DNA of 64,000 nt from Aquirufa nivalisilvae (lineage in GTDB: Bacteria > Bacteroidota > Bacteroidia > Cytophagales > Spirosomataceae): the NCBI RefSeq assembly GCF_004307455.1, contig NZ_SEWX01000001.1:558001-622000 (forward strand). The letters run 5' to 3'. This document shows positions 1 to 9,322 of this stretch, piece by piece. Made by a program: the position numbers and the translations under genes. Under the pieces are notes generated by a model. It ran no database searches. It was not told the origin of the DNA and saw only the letters and a program-made list of their open reading frames with translations. How positions within the stretch are numbered: position 1 is the first letter of the stretch; every line of letters starts with the position of its first letter.

Positions 1-766
1 CATTGGGGTCTTTGATGGGGGCCAATGCTTGAATAATGGATGGGAATTGAAGGATGTTTTTTTGACCTAAGTAGCGTAAAATTTGTTGAGCCATAATCCA
101 ATGTCCCAATTCCCCAGGATGCACACCATCTTTGGCTAAGGCAAAATTAGGATCGGTTTTTTGCTGAGAAGCTTGGTAAGCCTTCATTGGAAAATGTACG
201 TCGATTACCTCCCATGATTTTTGTTGCATTAGCCATTCCGAATAGCGATCCAAGACTTGGGCATAGCCTGGTTTTTTACCTAATTCTTCATCAAATGGAG
301 CAGGTGTCAAATGAATGATTCTAGATCCTCGAGCCTCAATTTGGGTGTGTAACCAAAGGATGCCATCTTTGAATTTTTGAAACCGAAGCGAGTCTAGTGG
401 AAGGTAAATACCATCATTCATGCCATAGGAGGCAAAGACGATATCGGGTTGCGTTTGAAGTAGCACTCGATCCAATCGTTCATGCAAATCGGGTCTTGGA
501 AAACGTCCATCGGCATGGCCCTCTTCGGATAAGCCTGAGACTGTTTCACTGGGTAAGCCCACATTGATGAATTCAATTTTTTGTTGGGGGAAATGTGCCT
601 TATGGTAGGCTTCTATGGCTTGGACATATCCAGCGGCATAGGTAATACTGTTTCCTAGGAAAAGGACTCGTTTGACGGAGGCATCAATTAAGGGAGTCTG
701 CGCCTGAGTTAAGGAACAGAGGAGAATGAGGCAAACAAGTAGCCAATGAGTCTTTTTCTGCCTCAT
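1..766 (-). CDS. SGNH/GDSL-family esterase, partial (3' end outside window)
   Basis: The frame is open from an ATG at 766 to the left edge, so the C-terminus is missing. The N-terminus (MRQKKTHWLLVCLILLCSLTQA) is a signal peptide, so the enzyme is exported. An SGNH block I follows as FLGNSIT, with Asn in place of the usual Asp of GDS. The string SYGMNDG gives the block III-like Asn, and KDGVHPGELGH gives the block V Asp-x-x-His pair. The family contains carbohydrate esterases and lipases; a role in removing acyl groups from a glycan is inferred. The start ATG overlaps the stop of the upstream DUF1080 gene (ATGA), so the two are translationally coupled. Substrate unknown. Confidence 0.85.
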   Translation of the reverse strand, partial: MRQKKTHWLLVCLILLCSLTQAQTPLIDASVKRVLFLGNSITYAAGYVQAIEAYHKAHFPQQKIEFINVGLPSETVSGLSEEGHADGRFPRPDLHERLDRVLLQTQPDIVFASYGMNDGIYLPLDSLRFQKFKDGILWLHTQIEARGSRIIHLTPAPFDEELGKKPGYAQVLDRYSEWLMQQKSWEVIDVHFPMKAYQASQQKTDPNFALAKDGVHPGELGHWIMAQQILRYLGQKNILQFPSIIQALAPIKDPN

Positions 767-1566
767 TTTTTCCTAGATTTAGGAATAGGTAAAACCTGAA
801 TTTCGATATTTCTAAAATCGATTTCTTGACCTTCACTTTGAAGCGCGATATATCCTTCTTTCAATAATTTTCCATCAATTTTAATGGCAGGATTATAGCC
901 ATTGGCCACACCTCCACCGATTTGAGGTTGAGCATATTCCAATACTTTATCGCCATTGATGTAGTGACTAACCAAAGAATCGCCCATAACGACCAATTCA
1001 GCTTTTACCCATTGATCTCCTTCGTAGGTCTTGGAACTGGAGTTGATGCAATGCCTTGGGTCAATTCGCCCATGATAGAACACATCGGTACCAGGCGAGC
1101 ACATGTTTCCAGTTGGTCGGGGTTTACCATCACCTAGTCCCGCAAGGAACTGCATTTCTACCGAGATAGGCCAGTCTTGTTCTTTTAGGATGGTTTTAGG
1201 ATCCTGAGCATGGAACATGACACCCGAGTTTTTCAAGGTATAATCTGGGGCATCTTTTCTCCATATGCCTGTAAAACGGTATTCCAAGCGAAGTTTATAA
1301 TACGAAAAAGGTTTTTTATAATACAAATGCCCGTAGCGATTATTGAAATGCTCGTATTGGTCATATCGTACTTTGATCAATCCATCCTCTACCCGAAAAG
1401 TTTGACCATAATTATCTCCTACTTCATGATGAAAGATTTTCACCGTCCAATCGTTGATGTCCTTACCGTTGAAAAGGGATACCCACTTTTCTTTTTTTGG
1501 TTTAAAAGAAAAGGCTGAAAATGCCAGTAATAGGGCAAGCATTGTAAGAGGTAATTTGGACATCAT
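763..1566 (-). CDS. DUF1080 (3-keto-disaccharide hydrolase family) secreted protein
   Basis: A 267-residue exported protein with an N-terminal signal peptide (residues 1-21). The body matches the DUF1080 concanavalin-like fold: WVSLFNGKDINDWTVK near residue 28, SGVMFHAQD near 115, and the closing IALQSEGQEIDFRNIEI near residue 240, which is the family's most recognisable string. Some family members hydrolyse 3-keto-glycosides; others are carbohydrate-binding. There are two adjacent ATGs (1566 and 1563), and either may be used. It lies between a PVC-type cytochrome dehydrogenase and an SGNH esterase on the same strand, a frequent grouping in Bacteroidota and Planctomycetota. An ACCTAT leader precedes it. 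Exact substrate not determinable. Confidence 0.88.
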   Translation of the reverse strand: MMSKLPLTMLALLLAFSAFSFKPKKEKWVSLFNGKDINDWTVKIFHHEVGDNYGQTFRVEDGLIKVRYDQYEHFNNRYGHLYYKKPFSYYKLRLEYRFTGIWRKDAPDYTLKNSGVMFHAQDPKTILKEQDWPISVEMQFLAGLGDGKPRPTGNMCSPGTDVFYHGRIDPRHCINSSSKTYEGDQWVKAELVVMGDSLVSHYINGDKVLEYAQPQIGGGVANGYNPAIKIDGKLLKEGYIALQSEGQEIDFRNIEIQVLPIPKSRKK

Positions 1567-1572
1567 TATCAG

Positions 1573-1582
1573 TAAATAGGTT
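1573..1582 (-). promoter_or_regulatory. AACCTATTTA leader motif before DUF1080 gene
   Basis: On the minus strand AACCTATTTA ends seven bases before the ATG at 1566. The same string or its ACCTAT core precedes several other genes in this window (see findings). There is no Shine-Dalgarno sequence here. Confidence 0.4.
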
Positions 1583-1649
1583 ATTTGAGAGAATGTCCAA
1601 ATATATCAGATTCTTGAATAAAAAATTCGATTATTTTGTTTTTGTAACA

Positions 1650-1680
1650 GGGTTGACAGCGTTCCAAACGCTGGCAACCC
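1650..1680. repeat. Intergenic hairpin repeat, copy 1 (arm-swapped form)
   Basis: A 14-base arm GGGTTGACAGCGTT is followed by the loop CCA and the arm AACGCTGGCAACCC; the stem has one mismatch. On the minus strand it holds the 11-mers TTGCCAGCGTT and AACGCTGTCAA in the opposite order to copy 3 at 24628-24660. It sits between the PVC cytochrome gene end and the DUF1080 start. There is no strong T-tract, so a simple terminator role is doubtful. Confidence 0.75.
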
Positions 1681-1695
1681 TAACAATTTTAAGCA

Positions 1696-4692
1696 TTAAA
1701 TTCCTTTGATAAATGCCACCAAATCAGCCATATCTTGCAATTTGATATTGGCATCTAAGCCATTTGGCATGGCAGAAACCTTGGAAGACACTCTTGATTT
1801 TATTAAGTATTTCTCAATGGTTTGAACAGTTCCGCCCATTTGTTTCAAGCTTAGCGAATTATCGTTTTCAGAAGTAATAATTCCCGAAAGCCTTGTCCCA
1901 TCTGAAAGCTGTAAATCCCAGTTACCATATTTATCTGCAATGGAATTATTTGGATTGATGATTTCAGTGATGATGGATAGCGCATTTCTGCTTTTTAAGG
2001 TAGATAAATCCGGTCCAAAAGAAACACCCGTTACGCCCTTGATTTGATGACACGCGGTACAGTTTGTCTTAAATATTTCCTTTCCTTTTGCTGCATTTCC
2101 TGCCATGTCTGCAGCGGGTAAATAATTCTGTAATACGGCTTTTCTATCCTCGCTGATGGCTAATACTTCACGGGCTAATTTCCGGATATTGGCATCATAT
2201 GAATTCATCAATTCGACAAATTGTGGCCATTCTAAATCTGTTTTTGGGATATTTTTATTCGCAATTTCCTTCAACAGGGGAATCATGAATTTTTCATTTA
2301 CAACTTGGTAGCGAATCCAAGCCTTTCGAGAAGGCATTTTCATTTGTTGGTATACCTGATTAATCTGAGCCATTTCTTGTGCTGAAATCTGATTCGGCAA
2401 AGCTTTAATACTGGCCAATTGAATGGATTCACTGGTAGAAGAACGAATGAACGCAATTAATTTGCTCGTGAATGCTGGGTCCTTTTGTAAGGTTAACAGG
2501 GCCAAGGCATCCTCTTGAAATTTGGCATCTTGACTACCCGAAAATTTGGCAAAAACTTGTTTAGCAAAAGTCTTGTCAGTTGGTAAACCTACTGCTTTAA
2601 ATACTCCAATGATGGCATGGCGCATTTTCGTATCTGGAGAAATCAAGAAGGATTTAGCCAGCGCATTTTTTTGATTTTCGTCTAAGCTAATTTTCTTTTC
2701 AGCATATTCCGCATAATTAGCAAGGCCTTTTAATAAAGCGGCTTGCCACCAATCGTTACTGACTTGGGCATCACTGGTTAATGGCAAGAAACTAACATCT
2801 TGCTTTTTCATTAATGCAGCAGCAACATAGGCAAAGAAATTTTCTTTGCCCTCCGAAGGCTTATTCCCAAAATGTGTAATGGCACCTTTTAATAAACTCA
2901 TCTCGGATCCTTTGGATGCTGCAATGGCTGCTACTCCTACCCAGTGGTCATCAATGTCTTGATTCAGGATGTTGCTTCTTAGAGCTACAGCTTCAGGAAA
3001 AGTAAAAAAGGCAGATGAACATAACCATTGAAAACGTACACGGGCATCCGTGTCTTTGGCTGTTTGTATAAGTGATTGGGTAAGTTCTTTGTTTGAAGCA
3101 AAGGCAGGTAAACTCCATTGGTGATCGGCAATTTTTAGGGCATTTTCACGCACTCCTGCTGTCTTATTTTCTAAAGCTGAGACCAAGTCTTCTGGGGTCA
3201 ATTTGCCCCAGTCCGACAATAGCCATAAGGCAGGAACACTGGCTTCTGCTTCCTTCTTGGCGATAATTTCTTTCAATGCAGGAGCAACAGACACGTCTTT
3301 ACGATGGAACAATAAACGTTGTGCGGTTTTCCGGAACCAACCATTGTCTGATTGTAGTAGTTCAACTAGCTTTTCGGAAGATTCTTTCGATAAATGAGTT
3401 TCATTCATCCAATTCATTCCGGCACTTCCTTTTTTCGTGATTCGATAAATACGCCCTTTGGTCTTTCCATTGTATAGGGCCCCACTTTTATTTACCTCTT
3501 CAGACATCCATTCAGGATGTTCGATTAATTGTCGGTAATAATCAATCACATATAAAGCACCATCGGGTCCAACATAAAAATTGACAGGTCTAAACCAAGG
3601 GTCTTTGGAAGCTAAAAACTCTTTTTTCTCTAAAAGTCTTTTACCAGAAAAGGTTGAGCCTTTGGATTCAATGATATCGGCATGGACCAAATTGTGTACG
3701 GGCTCTCCCACAAACGTCACTTGACTAAAATCTTTACCAAATGCTCCTCCATCATACCAAGTGATACCACAGCTAGATGTCACCACCCCCACATCTGTTA
3801 ACAATTGATGATTGGGATTTTCCGAAATAGGATATACCTCACAAGCGTCACCATGATCAGGGATTTTTTCCATGGCTTCAGGAATGACTAAATTGGGATT
3901 GGTGCTGGTATAGCGAGCATCCAATACTTCATGGTAGAGGTGATCGGCATTATCGGTGTAAAAACGGTGCCCCCATGGGTCAAATGTGTGCCCATATTGA
4001 GTTTCTCCAGACATGGATTCCAGTCCGAAACTATCGGGTTTAAATCGAACATTGCGCCCATTTCCGTTTTTGGGAAGGATGTTTGCCTTAGGATTGGCCG
4101 GGTAGCGGATATCACTTCCTTTATCGCCAAAAAGATATTCATAGGCGAAGGAATTGATGGATCCAGAATGGCCTAAATAAATCCAGTTGTCTAGACCAAA
4201 TTTAGGCGTATTCATATTATGCTGAGGGTTAGACAAGGAGAAGCCAGTTAAAATAACTTCTCTTTTATCCGCTTTATTGTCGCCATTGGTATCTTCAAAG
4301 TATAGGATATTAGGGGCATCTGCTACGATGATTCCTTTTTTCCATTTCATAATTCCCATGGGTAGGGTCAAACTATCCACAAAAACCTCCGATTTGTCGG
4401 GATAACCATCCCCATTCGTATCCATGAGTTTGCGAACTTGCCCAGTCTTACTTAAGTCCAAAGGATAACCCGGCATTTCTAATACAAACCAGTTGCCATC
4501 TTCATCTATTTCCATGGCTACAGGGTCGGCTACTAGCGGCTCAGCAGCCACCATTTCAATCTCAAAACCATCCATGATTTGAAAATCATCTAAGGCTTTT
4601 TGGTGTTCTTTGGAAAGTGTAGGAATATTCTTTTTCTCTGTCGAACAAGCGAGAACGCTTAGACAAAGACATAGGAGTATAATATTACGCAT
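1696..4692 (-). CDS. PVC-type haem-binding dehydrogenase with HEAT-like repeats and cytochrome c domain
   Basis: A 998-residue lipoprotein: the lipobox LSVLACS puts the acylated Cys at about residue 16. The N-terminal half (about 35-420) is a beta-propeller typical of PVC-type membrane-bound dehydrogenases, with DTNGDGYPD and DTNGDNKADKRE calcium-like loops, PQHNMNTPKFG and FYVGPDGALYVIDYY. Residues about 440-850 form alpha-helical HEAT-like repeats. The C-terminus is a cytochrome c domain with CTACH at 878-882 and a probable distal Met at 975 (SAMPNG). The family is thought to oxidise sugars or alcohols and pass electrons to the haem. Association with DUF1080 and SGNH proteins suggests extracellular glycan oxidation; substrate unknown. 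Confidence 0.9.
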   Translation of the reverse strand: MRNIILLCLCLSVLACSTEKKNIPTLSKEHQKALDDFQIMDGFEIEMVAAEPLVADPVAMEIDEDGNWFVLEMPGYPLDLSKTGQVRKLMDTNGDGYPDKSEVFVDSLTLPMGIMKWKKGIIVADAPNILYFEDTNGDNKADKREVILTGFSLSNPQHNMNTPKFGLDNWIYLGHSGSINSFAYEYLFGDKGSDIRYPANPKANILPKNGNGRNVRFKPDSFGLESMSGETQYGHTFDPWGHRFYTDNADHLYHEVLDARYTSTNPNLVIPEAMEKIPDHGDACEVYPISENPNHQLLTDVGVVTSSCGITWYDGGAFGKDFSQVTFVGEPVHNLVHADIIESKGSTFSGKRLLEKKEFLASKDPWFRPVNFYVGPDGALYVIDYYRQLIEHPEWMSEEVNKSGALYNGKTKGRIYRITKKGSAGMNWMNETHLSKESSEKLVELLQSDNGWFRKTAQRLLFHRKDVSVAPALKEIIAKKEAEASVPALWLLSDWGKLTPEDLVSALENKTAGVRENALKIADHQWSLPAFASNKELTQSLIQTAKDTDARVRFQWLCSSAFFTFPEAVALRSNILNQDIDDHWVGVAAIAASKGSEMSLLKGAITHFGNKPSEGKENFFAYVAAALMKKQDVSFLPLTSDAQVSNDWWQAALLKGLANYAEYAEKKISLDENQKNALAKSFLISPDTKMRHAIIGVFKAVGLPTDKTFAKQVFAKFSGSQDAKFQEDALALLTLQKDPAFTSKLIAFIRSSTSESIQLASIKALPNQISAQEMAQINQVYQQMKMPSRKAWIRYQVVNEKFMIPLLKEIANKNIPKTDLEWPQFVELMNSYDANIRKLAREVLAISEDRKAVLQNYLPAADMAGNAAKGKEIFKTNCTACHQIKGVTGVSFGPDLSTLKSRNALSIITEIINPNNSIADKYGNWDLQLSDGTRLSGIITSENDNSLSLKQMGGTVQTIEKYLIKSRVSSKVSAMPNGLDANIKLQDMADLVAFIKGI

Positions 4693-4694
4693 AA

Positions 4695-4710
4695 TGTTTG
4701 ATAGGTTTAG
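4695..4710 (-). promoter_or_regulatory. ACCTAT leader motif before PVC cytochrome gene
   Basis: Minus-strand CTAAACCTATCAAACA lies two bases before the ATG at 4692. The identical 16 bases occur at 11402-11417, directly before the unrelated membrane-protein gene starting at 11401. This suggests a shared untranslated leader or initiation signal. Confidence 0.45.
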
Positions 4711-4954
4711 TTAACGCAAGTTAGCGTATTTATTAGGTTTCGAAGTATCTCAAAAACGATCTAAAAAGAGAATTTAATCAATATGCTAGATTTTATTATT
4801 AAGATGTATAAATAGTTGTCTTTTGCAGGTCTTTGGAAATACGTGAACGGGCGATTTTTACAATTCACCTAGGTTGTTTCTCCGTTTATCCCAAAGTTGA
4901 TGAAGCCATTTGACCTTTTTCTTTAATTGAAGGATAAATTTATACCCTATACTC

Positions 4955-5707
4955 ATGAGCAAAAAATCTACTTCAAAATCAAGCGGTTCCGTTGGCATTG
5001 TTTTTCTTTTGGTTGGAATCGTATTTTTAATTCGCCAAGCAGATTGGCTTGAATTACCTGATTGGATATTTACTTGGCCCGTTTTGTTGATTGTCATTGG
5101 GCTTGTTTCTGGAATTAGTAGTTCTTTTCAGAGGAATAACTGGATTTGGCCAGTATTAATTGGTGGGGTTTTCTTGGTGGATCGAGAATTTATGGATGTT
5201 GATATATTTGAATATACACTACCCATCGTTTTCATAATTATCGGGATTTCTATGATTCAGAAGTCGAACCGCAAAAAAGGTCAAGCACCATGGGGCCCGC
5301 CTATGGGAAACTGGGGAGGCTCTTCCAGCCAATCGACTGTCAATTTTTCTTTGAATGATGCCCCCTTTATTGCTATATCCAACGTATTTAATTCAACGAC
5401 CATTCAGGCGACCAGTAAAGAGTTTAAAGGAGCCAACATAACAAACATAGTAGCAGGCTTAGAGTTGGACTTTAGCCAAGTTGCATTTGAAGGAGATTCG
5501 ATCAGCATTGAGATTACTCAAATCATGGGAGGGGCCACGTTGTTTGTTCCAGAACATTGGGAAATTAGGCAGCATTACACAACTTTATTGGCAGGTTTTG
5601 AAGATAAACGAACCACTTTAAGTAATAAAACAGAAGGAGAGAAGAAGATATTACATATAAATGGCTTTCAGATTTTATCAGGTATTCAAATTAAGGATGT
5701 CCTTTAA
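4955..5707 (+). CDS. LiaF-like transmembrane protein
   Basis: A 250-residue protein with about four transmembrane segments in residues 10-105 (VGIVFLLVGIVFLIR, WPVLLIVIGLVSGI, WIWPVLIGGVFLVD, LPIVFIIIGISMI), the layout of DUF5668/LiaF_N. A Gly/Pro/Trp-rich linker follows, then a soluble beta-rich domain (about 125-250; VFNSTTIQATSKEFKGANITNI, IMGGATLFVPEHWEI) like the LiaF C-terminal domain. In Firmicutes LiaF inhibits the LiaRS envelope-stress sensor; no sensor kinase lies nearby, so that role is not claimed. A TTTG at 4909-4912 and TAAATTTA at 4935-4942 could form a promoter giving a very short leader. Confidence 0.8.
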   Translation: MSKKSTSKSSGSVGIVFLLVGIVFLIRQADWLELPDWIFTWPVLLIVIGLVSGISSSFQRNNWIWPVLIGGVFLVDREFMDVDIFEYTLPIVFIIIGISMIQKSNRKKGQAPWGPPMGNWGGSSSQSTVNFSLNDAPFIAISNVFNSTTIQATSKEFKGANITNIVAGLELDFSQVAFEGDSISIEITQIMGGATLFVPEHWEIRQHYTTLLAGFEDKRTTLSNKTEGEKKILHINGFQILSGIQIKDVL

Positions 5708-5835
5708 GTATGCGTTTTAGGGCCACATGGGGGATTTGTGAAAAATTGAAATCAAACATGGAAGACTCTTTTTTTTCAAAACTTTGGGCAAAAAGGATGA
5801 TTTTCTCATAAATAGTGTAATTTCGCTTTCCATTG

Positions 5836-5845
5836 AACCTATTTA
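5836..5845 (+). promoter_or_regulatory. AACCTATTTA leader motif before sialidase-like gene
   Basis: AACCTATTTA ends three bases before the ATG at 5849. It is the closest match to the copies at 24406-24415 and 1573-1582 on the other strand. No purine-rich ribosome-binding site is seen. Confidence 0.45.
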
Positions 5846-5848
5846 ACT

Positions 5849-6868
5849 ATGAAAATTTTGTATATACTAGCACTGATGGTGCTAGGTCAAGGAGCTTTCG
5901 CGCAAATTACAAGCTCAGAATTTATTTATGAGAAGGCACCATTTCCCTCGTGCCACGCTTCAACCATTGAAGAGACTCCCACAGGTTTAGTTACGGCCTG
6001 GTTTGGAGGCACAGAAGAGCGTCACCCCGATGTTGGAATTTGGGTGAGTAGAATGGTGAATGGCAAATGGACAGCTCCAGTGGAGGTGGCCAATGGTGTT
6101 CAGAACAGTACCATTCGTTATCCACTTTGGAATCCAGTTTTATTCCAAATGCCAGCTTCTAAAGGAGGGGAACTATTATTATTTTATAAAGAAGGCCCAA
6201 CTCCGCAAGATTGGTGGGGCATGATTAAGCGTTCCAAAGACGGTGGAAAAACATGGTCAAATACTGAAAGACTTCCATTAGGAATCTTAGGTCCCATCAA
6301 AAATAAGCCAGTAATGCTAAAAGATGGCACTTTACTTTGTCCTACTAGCTCAGAAGACAATGGCTGGCGTTTACATTTTGAAATGACAAAAGATGGTGGT
6401 CGTACTTGGTCCCGCACAGAAGCCATTAATGATGGAAAAGAGTTTTCAGCTATTCAACCAAGTGTGTTATTCTTAAAAGACGGACGTTTACAAATTCTTT
6501 GTCGCAGTAAGAATGGGTACATTCTAGAATCTTTTTCTTCTGATCAGGGCAAAACATGGTCACCTTTAAAAGCTACTTCTCTTCCAAACCCAAATTCGGG
6601 TACAGATGCGGTTACATTAAAGGATGGTCGCCAAGTGTTGATTTACAATCATGTGACCAAAGAATCACAAGAATGGGGAGGGAAACGTTCTCCACTTAAT
6701 GTGGCAATCTCATCGGATGGTAAAACTTGGAAAGAACTAGCCGTATTGGAAAAAGAGCCCAAGGCGGAATTCTCCTATCCAGCAGTGATCCAAACGAAAG
6801 ATGGTAAAATACATATTACCTATACTTGGAAGAGAGAGAAGATTAAGCACGTTGTGATCACCTTATAA
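5849..6868 (+). CDS. Exported sialidase-like BNR-repeat hydrolase
   Basis: A 339-residue protein with signal peptide MKILYILALMVLGQGAFAQ. Four Asp-box motifs of the six-bladed sialidase propeller are visible (SKDGGKTWS, TKDGGRTWS, SSDQGKTWS, SSDGKTWKE). FPSCHASTIEETPTG followed by AWFGGTEERHPDVGIW marks the BNR_2 exo-sialidase-like family. Members cleave terminal sugars, not only sialic acid. It is the first of three closely packed genes with a sodium:solute symporter (one base gap) and a NanA/DapA-family lyase, a layout that fits release, uptake and aldol cleavage of a nonulosonic or ketoacid sugar. Exact sugar unknown. Confidence 0.85.
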   Translation: MKILYILALMVLGQGAFAQITSSEFIYEKAPFPSCHASTIEETPTGLVTAWFGGTEERHPDVGIWVSRMVNGKWTAPVEVANGVQNSTIRYPLWNPVLFQMPASKGGELLLFYKEGPTPQDWWGMIKRSKDGGKTWSNTERLPLGILGPIKNKPVMLKDGTLLCPTSSEDNGWRLHFEMTKDGGRTWSRTEAINDGKEFSAIQPSVLFLKDGRLQILCRSKNGYILESFSSDQGKTWSPLKATSLPNPNSGTDAVTLKDGRQVLIYNHVTKESQEWGGKRSPLNVAISSDGKTWKELAVLEKEPKAEFSYPAVIQTKDGKIHITYTWKREKIKHVVITL

Positions 6869-6869
6869 T

Positions 6870-8372
6870 ATGACTCTACCTGTTCTTGATCTTAGCATCA
6901 TCGTTGTATATTTACTCTGCATGGTGGCTATAGGTATTTATTTTTCTAGGAAAAATAATAGTTCCGAGCAATTTACTACAGCCTCTGGTCAAATTCCTGG
7001 CTGGGCATTAGGATTGAGCTTTTATGCTACATTTTTAAGTGCGATTACTTTTTTAGGAGATCCTGGGAAATCATTTGGCTCTAACTGGAATCCTTTTGTT
7101 TTTAGTTTATCTATACCCTTTGCGGCTTGGGTATCTACGAAGTATTTCGTTCCCTTTTATCGAAACTCGGGAGAAGTTAGTGCATATACGCATTTAGAAA
7201 AACGCTTTGGAGCATGGGCTCGTACCTATGCTATGGTCTGTTTTATCATGACCCAATTGGCCAGGATGGGGACTATCTTTTATGGTATAGCTCTAACTAT
7301 CAATGCTCTAACAGGCGTGGATATGCGTTTGATTATTATCGTTTCGGGTTTATGTATCATATTTTATACCGTTTTAGGTGGTATGGAAGCGGTCATCTGG
7401 ACGGAGGTAATACAGGCTATTTTGAAGACGATGGGTGCTCTCATGATTGTGGGGATCATTGTTCATCAAACGGGTTTTTCAAAAGTCATTGAAGTCGGTA
7501 TTCGTGATGATAAATTTAGCTTAGGAAGTTTTAACCCTGATTTTAGTACGAGCTCCGTATGGGTGGTTTTGATGTATGGCTTCTTTATTAATTTGACCAA
7601 TTTCGGAATTGATCAAAATTATATTCAACGATATCATACTGCGAAAGACGCCAAAGAGGCGGCTAAAAGTATTTGGCTATGCGTGGTTTATTTCGTTCCT
7701 GTTTCTTGTTTATTCTTCTTTATCGGGACAGCGCTTTATACTTTTTATATGGAAAACCCAGCCTTGATTTTAGAATTGAAGCAACAGGTTTCTGCAGAAA
7801 AAAGTATTGCGATAGATGCTTTAAAACCATCTGATTATGGCGACCGAGTTTTGCCATTTTTCATGAAGACTCAGATTCCAAAAGGCTTATTAGGCTTATT
7901 GATGGCAGCGCTATTGTCGGCAGCTATGAGTACCATGAGTAGTGGAATGAATAGTTCGGCAACCGTTTTTCTTAAGGATATTTATTTACGGTATGTTCAA
8001 AAGGATTTACCAGCAGCTAAGCAATTGAAAGTCTTGCATATTGCCACAGTGATTATGGGCTTGCTTGGTATCACCTTTGGAATTAGCATGATTGGAGTTA
8101 AAAGCCTCTTAGATGTTTGGTGGAAATTATCAGGAATTTTCGCTGGTGGTATGCTGGGGATATTCTTGTTGGGATTCTTATCCAAGAAAGTGGAAAACTT
8201 GGCTGCCAAAATTGGTGCCATAGCAGGTGTAGCCATCATTGCTTGGATATCCTTTAAAGATAGCTTTCCAGAGGCTTATCAGAGTCCATTTGATTCTAAA
8301 ATGACCGTAGTACTAGGAACCATTTCCATTGTATTAATTGGTCGCCTTGTTCAAAAATTGATTAGTAAATAG
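6870..8372 (+). CDS. Sodium:solute symporter (SSS family)
   Basis: A 500-residue inner-membrane protein with about 13 transmembrane helices. The family signature region includes ISRKNNSSEQFTTASGQIPGW-like sequence near residues 24-45, FLSAITFLGDPGKSFG around 58-75, and ALLSAAMSTMSSGMNSSATVFLKD around 345-370, whose small and Ser residues correspond to the sodium site in TM8. It probably imports the sugar released by the upstream sialidase-like enzyme with sodium ions. The start lies one base after the stop of the sialidase-like gene and the end lies five bases before the lyase gene, so one transcript is likely. Substrate inferred only from neighbours. Confidence 0.92.
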   Translation: MTLPVLDLSIIVVYLLCMVAIGIYFSRKNNSSEQFTTASGQIPGWALGLSFYATFLSAITFLGDPGKSFGSNWNPFVFSLSIPFAAWVSTKYFVPFYRNSGEVSAYTHLEKRFGAWARTYAMVCFIMTQLARMGTIFYGIALTINALTGVDMRLIIIVSGLCIIFYTVLGGMEAVIWTEVIQAILKTMGALMIVGIIVHQTGFSKVIEVGIRDDKFSLGSFNPDFSTSSVWVVLMYGFFINLTNFGIDQNYIQRYHTAKDAKEAAKSIWLCVVYFVPVSCLFFFIGTALYTFYMENPALILELKQQVSAEKSIAIDALKPSDYGDRVLPFFMKTQIPKGLLGLLMAALLSAAMSTMSSGMNSSATVFLKDIYLRYVQKDLPAAKQLKVLHIATVIMGLLGITFGISMIGVKSLLDVWWKLSGIFAGGMLGIFLLGFLSKKVENLAAKIGAIAGVAIIAWISFKDSFPEAYQSPFDSKMTVVLGTISIVLIGRLVQKLISK

Positions 8373-8377
8373 TAAAA

Positions 8378-9322
8378 ATGATGCAGCAGAAATTACCAAA
8401 GGGTTTCGTACCCGTGATGATAAGTACCTTTAAAGAAGATCATTCTTTAGATTTAGAAGGAATAGCCCGTTTAACGGAAATGTATATCCAGACAGGTTCA
8501 GTTGGTTTATTTGCCAATTGTTTGTCGAGTGAAATGTATGAATTATCTCGAGCTGAACGATTGAGTTTAATAGAAACAGTAGTGAAAACGGCAGCGGGAC
8601 GAGTTCCTGTGGTGGCTACTGGTACACTAGGAGATAGTATAGAGGAAATGGCAGATTTTTCTAGAGCCATTTATGCCTTGGGAGTAGATGCCGTTATTGT
8701 ATTGAATAACTTGATGGTCAAGGAAGATGAGTCTGATGCGGAGTTTTTAAAGCATATGCACCATTTCATGGATTTGACACCGGGTATCCCGTTTGGTATA
8801 TACGAATGCCCAGTACCGTACAAACGTTTGATTAGTCAAGAAGTGTTAGAAGATCTATTGCCTTCTGGGCGACTAGTTTATCATAAAGATACATCCTTAG
8901 ATTTAGCGAAAGTGGCTTTGCGAATTCGTACAGCTCAAGGCTACAACTTTGGCTTATATGATGCCTATATGGGTCATGCTGTGTCGGTATTGAAGGCCGG
9001 AGCCATGGGCTTATCGTGTATTCAAGGGAATTATTTTCCTGAATTGATTGCTTGGCTATGTGCCAACTTCAATGCTCCAGGGAAAGAAGATCAAGTGGCA
9101 ACCGTGCAAAAGTTCTTTATTGATAATATGGATGTAATGCATACGGTTTATCCAACCAGTGCAAAATATGTATTACAAAAAAGAGGCTTCCCTATTCGTT
9201 TAGCTACCCGCCGTGAAGTGGGTCATTTAACGCCGAAGGAAACCTCTGCATTGGATCAATTAATTCAAGATTATTTGAAATTACCGATGGTAAAAAACCT
9301 GGATTTTGCTCCTTTAGTTTAA
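8378..9322 (+). CDS. Dihydrodipicolinate synthase/N-acetylneuraminate lyase family aldolase
   Basis: A 314-residue class I aldolase, cytoplasmic. The Schiff-base lysine is probably Lys170 in VYHKDT, and the partner Tyr is Tyr142 in GIYECPVPY. The usual N-terminal substrate loop (GLFANCLSSEMYELS, about 43-57) has Cys-Leu-Ser-Ser where classical DapA has Thr-Thr, so it is probably not lysine biosynthesis. Its place behind a sialidase-like hydrolase and an SSS transporter suggests a ketoacid-sugar lyase, but no NanE or NanK partner lies in the window. The stop codon overlaps the convergent deacetylase stop (TTAA, 9319-9322). Two ATGs are adjacent at the start. Confidence 0.88.
   Translation: MMQQKLPKGFVPVMISTFKEDHSLDLEGIARLTEMYIQTGSVGLFANCLSSEMYELSRAERLSLIETVVKTAAGRVPVVATGTLGDSIEEMADFSRAIYALGVDAVIVLNNLMVKEDESDAEFLKHMHHFMDLTPGIPFGIYECPVPYKRLISQEVLEDLLPSGRLVYHKDTSLDLAKVALRIRTAQGYNFGLYDAYMGHAVSVLKAGAMGLSCIQGNYFPELIAWLCANFNAPGKEDQVATVQKFFIDNMDVMHTVYPTSAKYVLQKRGFPIRLATRREVGHLTPKETSALDQLIQDYLKLPMVKNLDFAPLV

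Noticed and set aside
4858-5097. Minus-strand frame of 79 codons opposite the LiaF-like gene
   Set aside because: It covers the start of a convincing plus-strand membrane protein and has no recognisable features.
8378-9322. Calling the aldolase dapA
   Set aside because: The substrate loop lacks the Thr-Thr pair of lysine-pathway enzymes, and the neighbours are glycan genes, so only the broad family is given.
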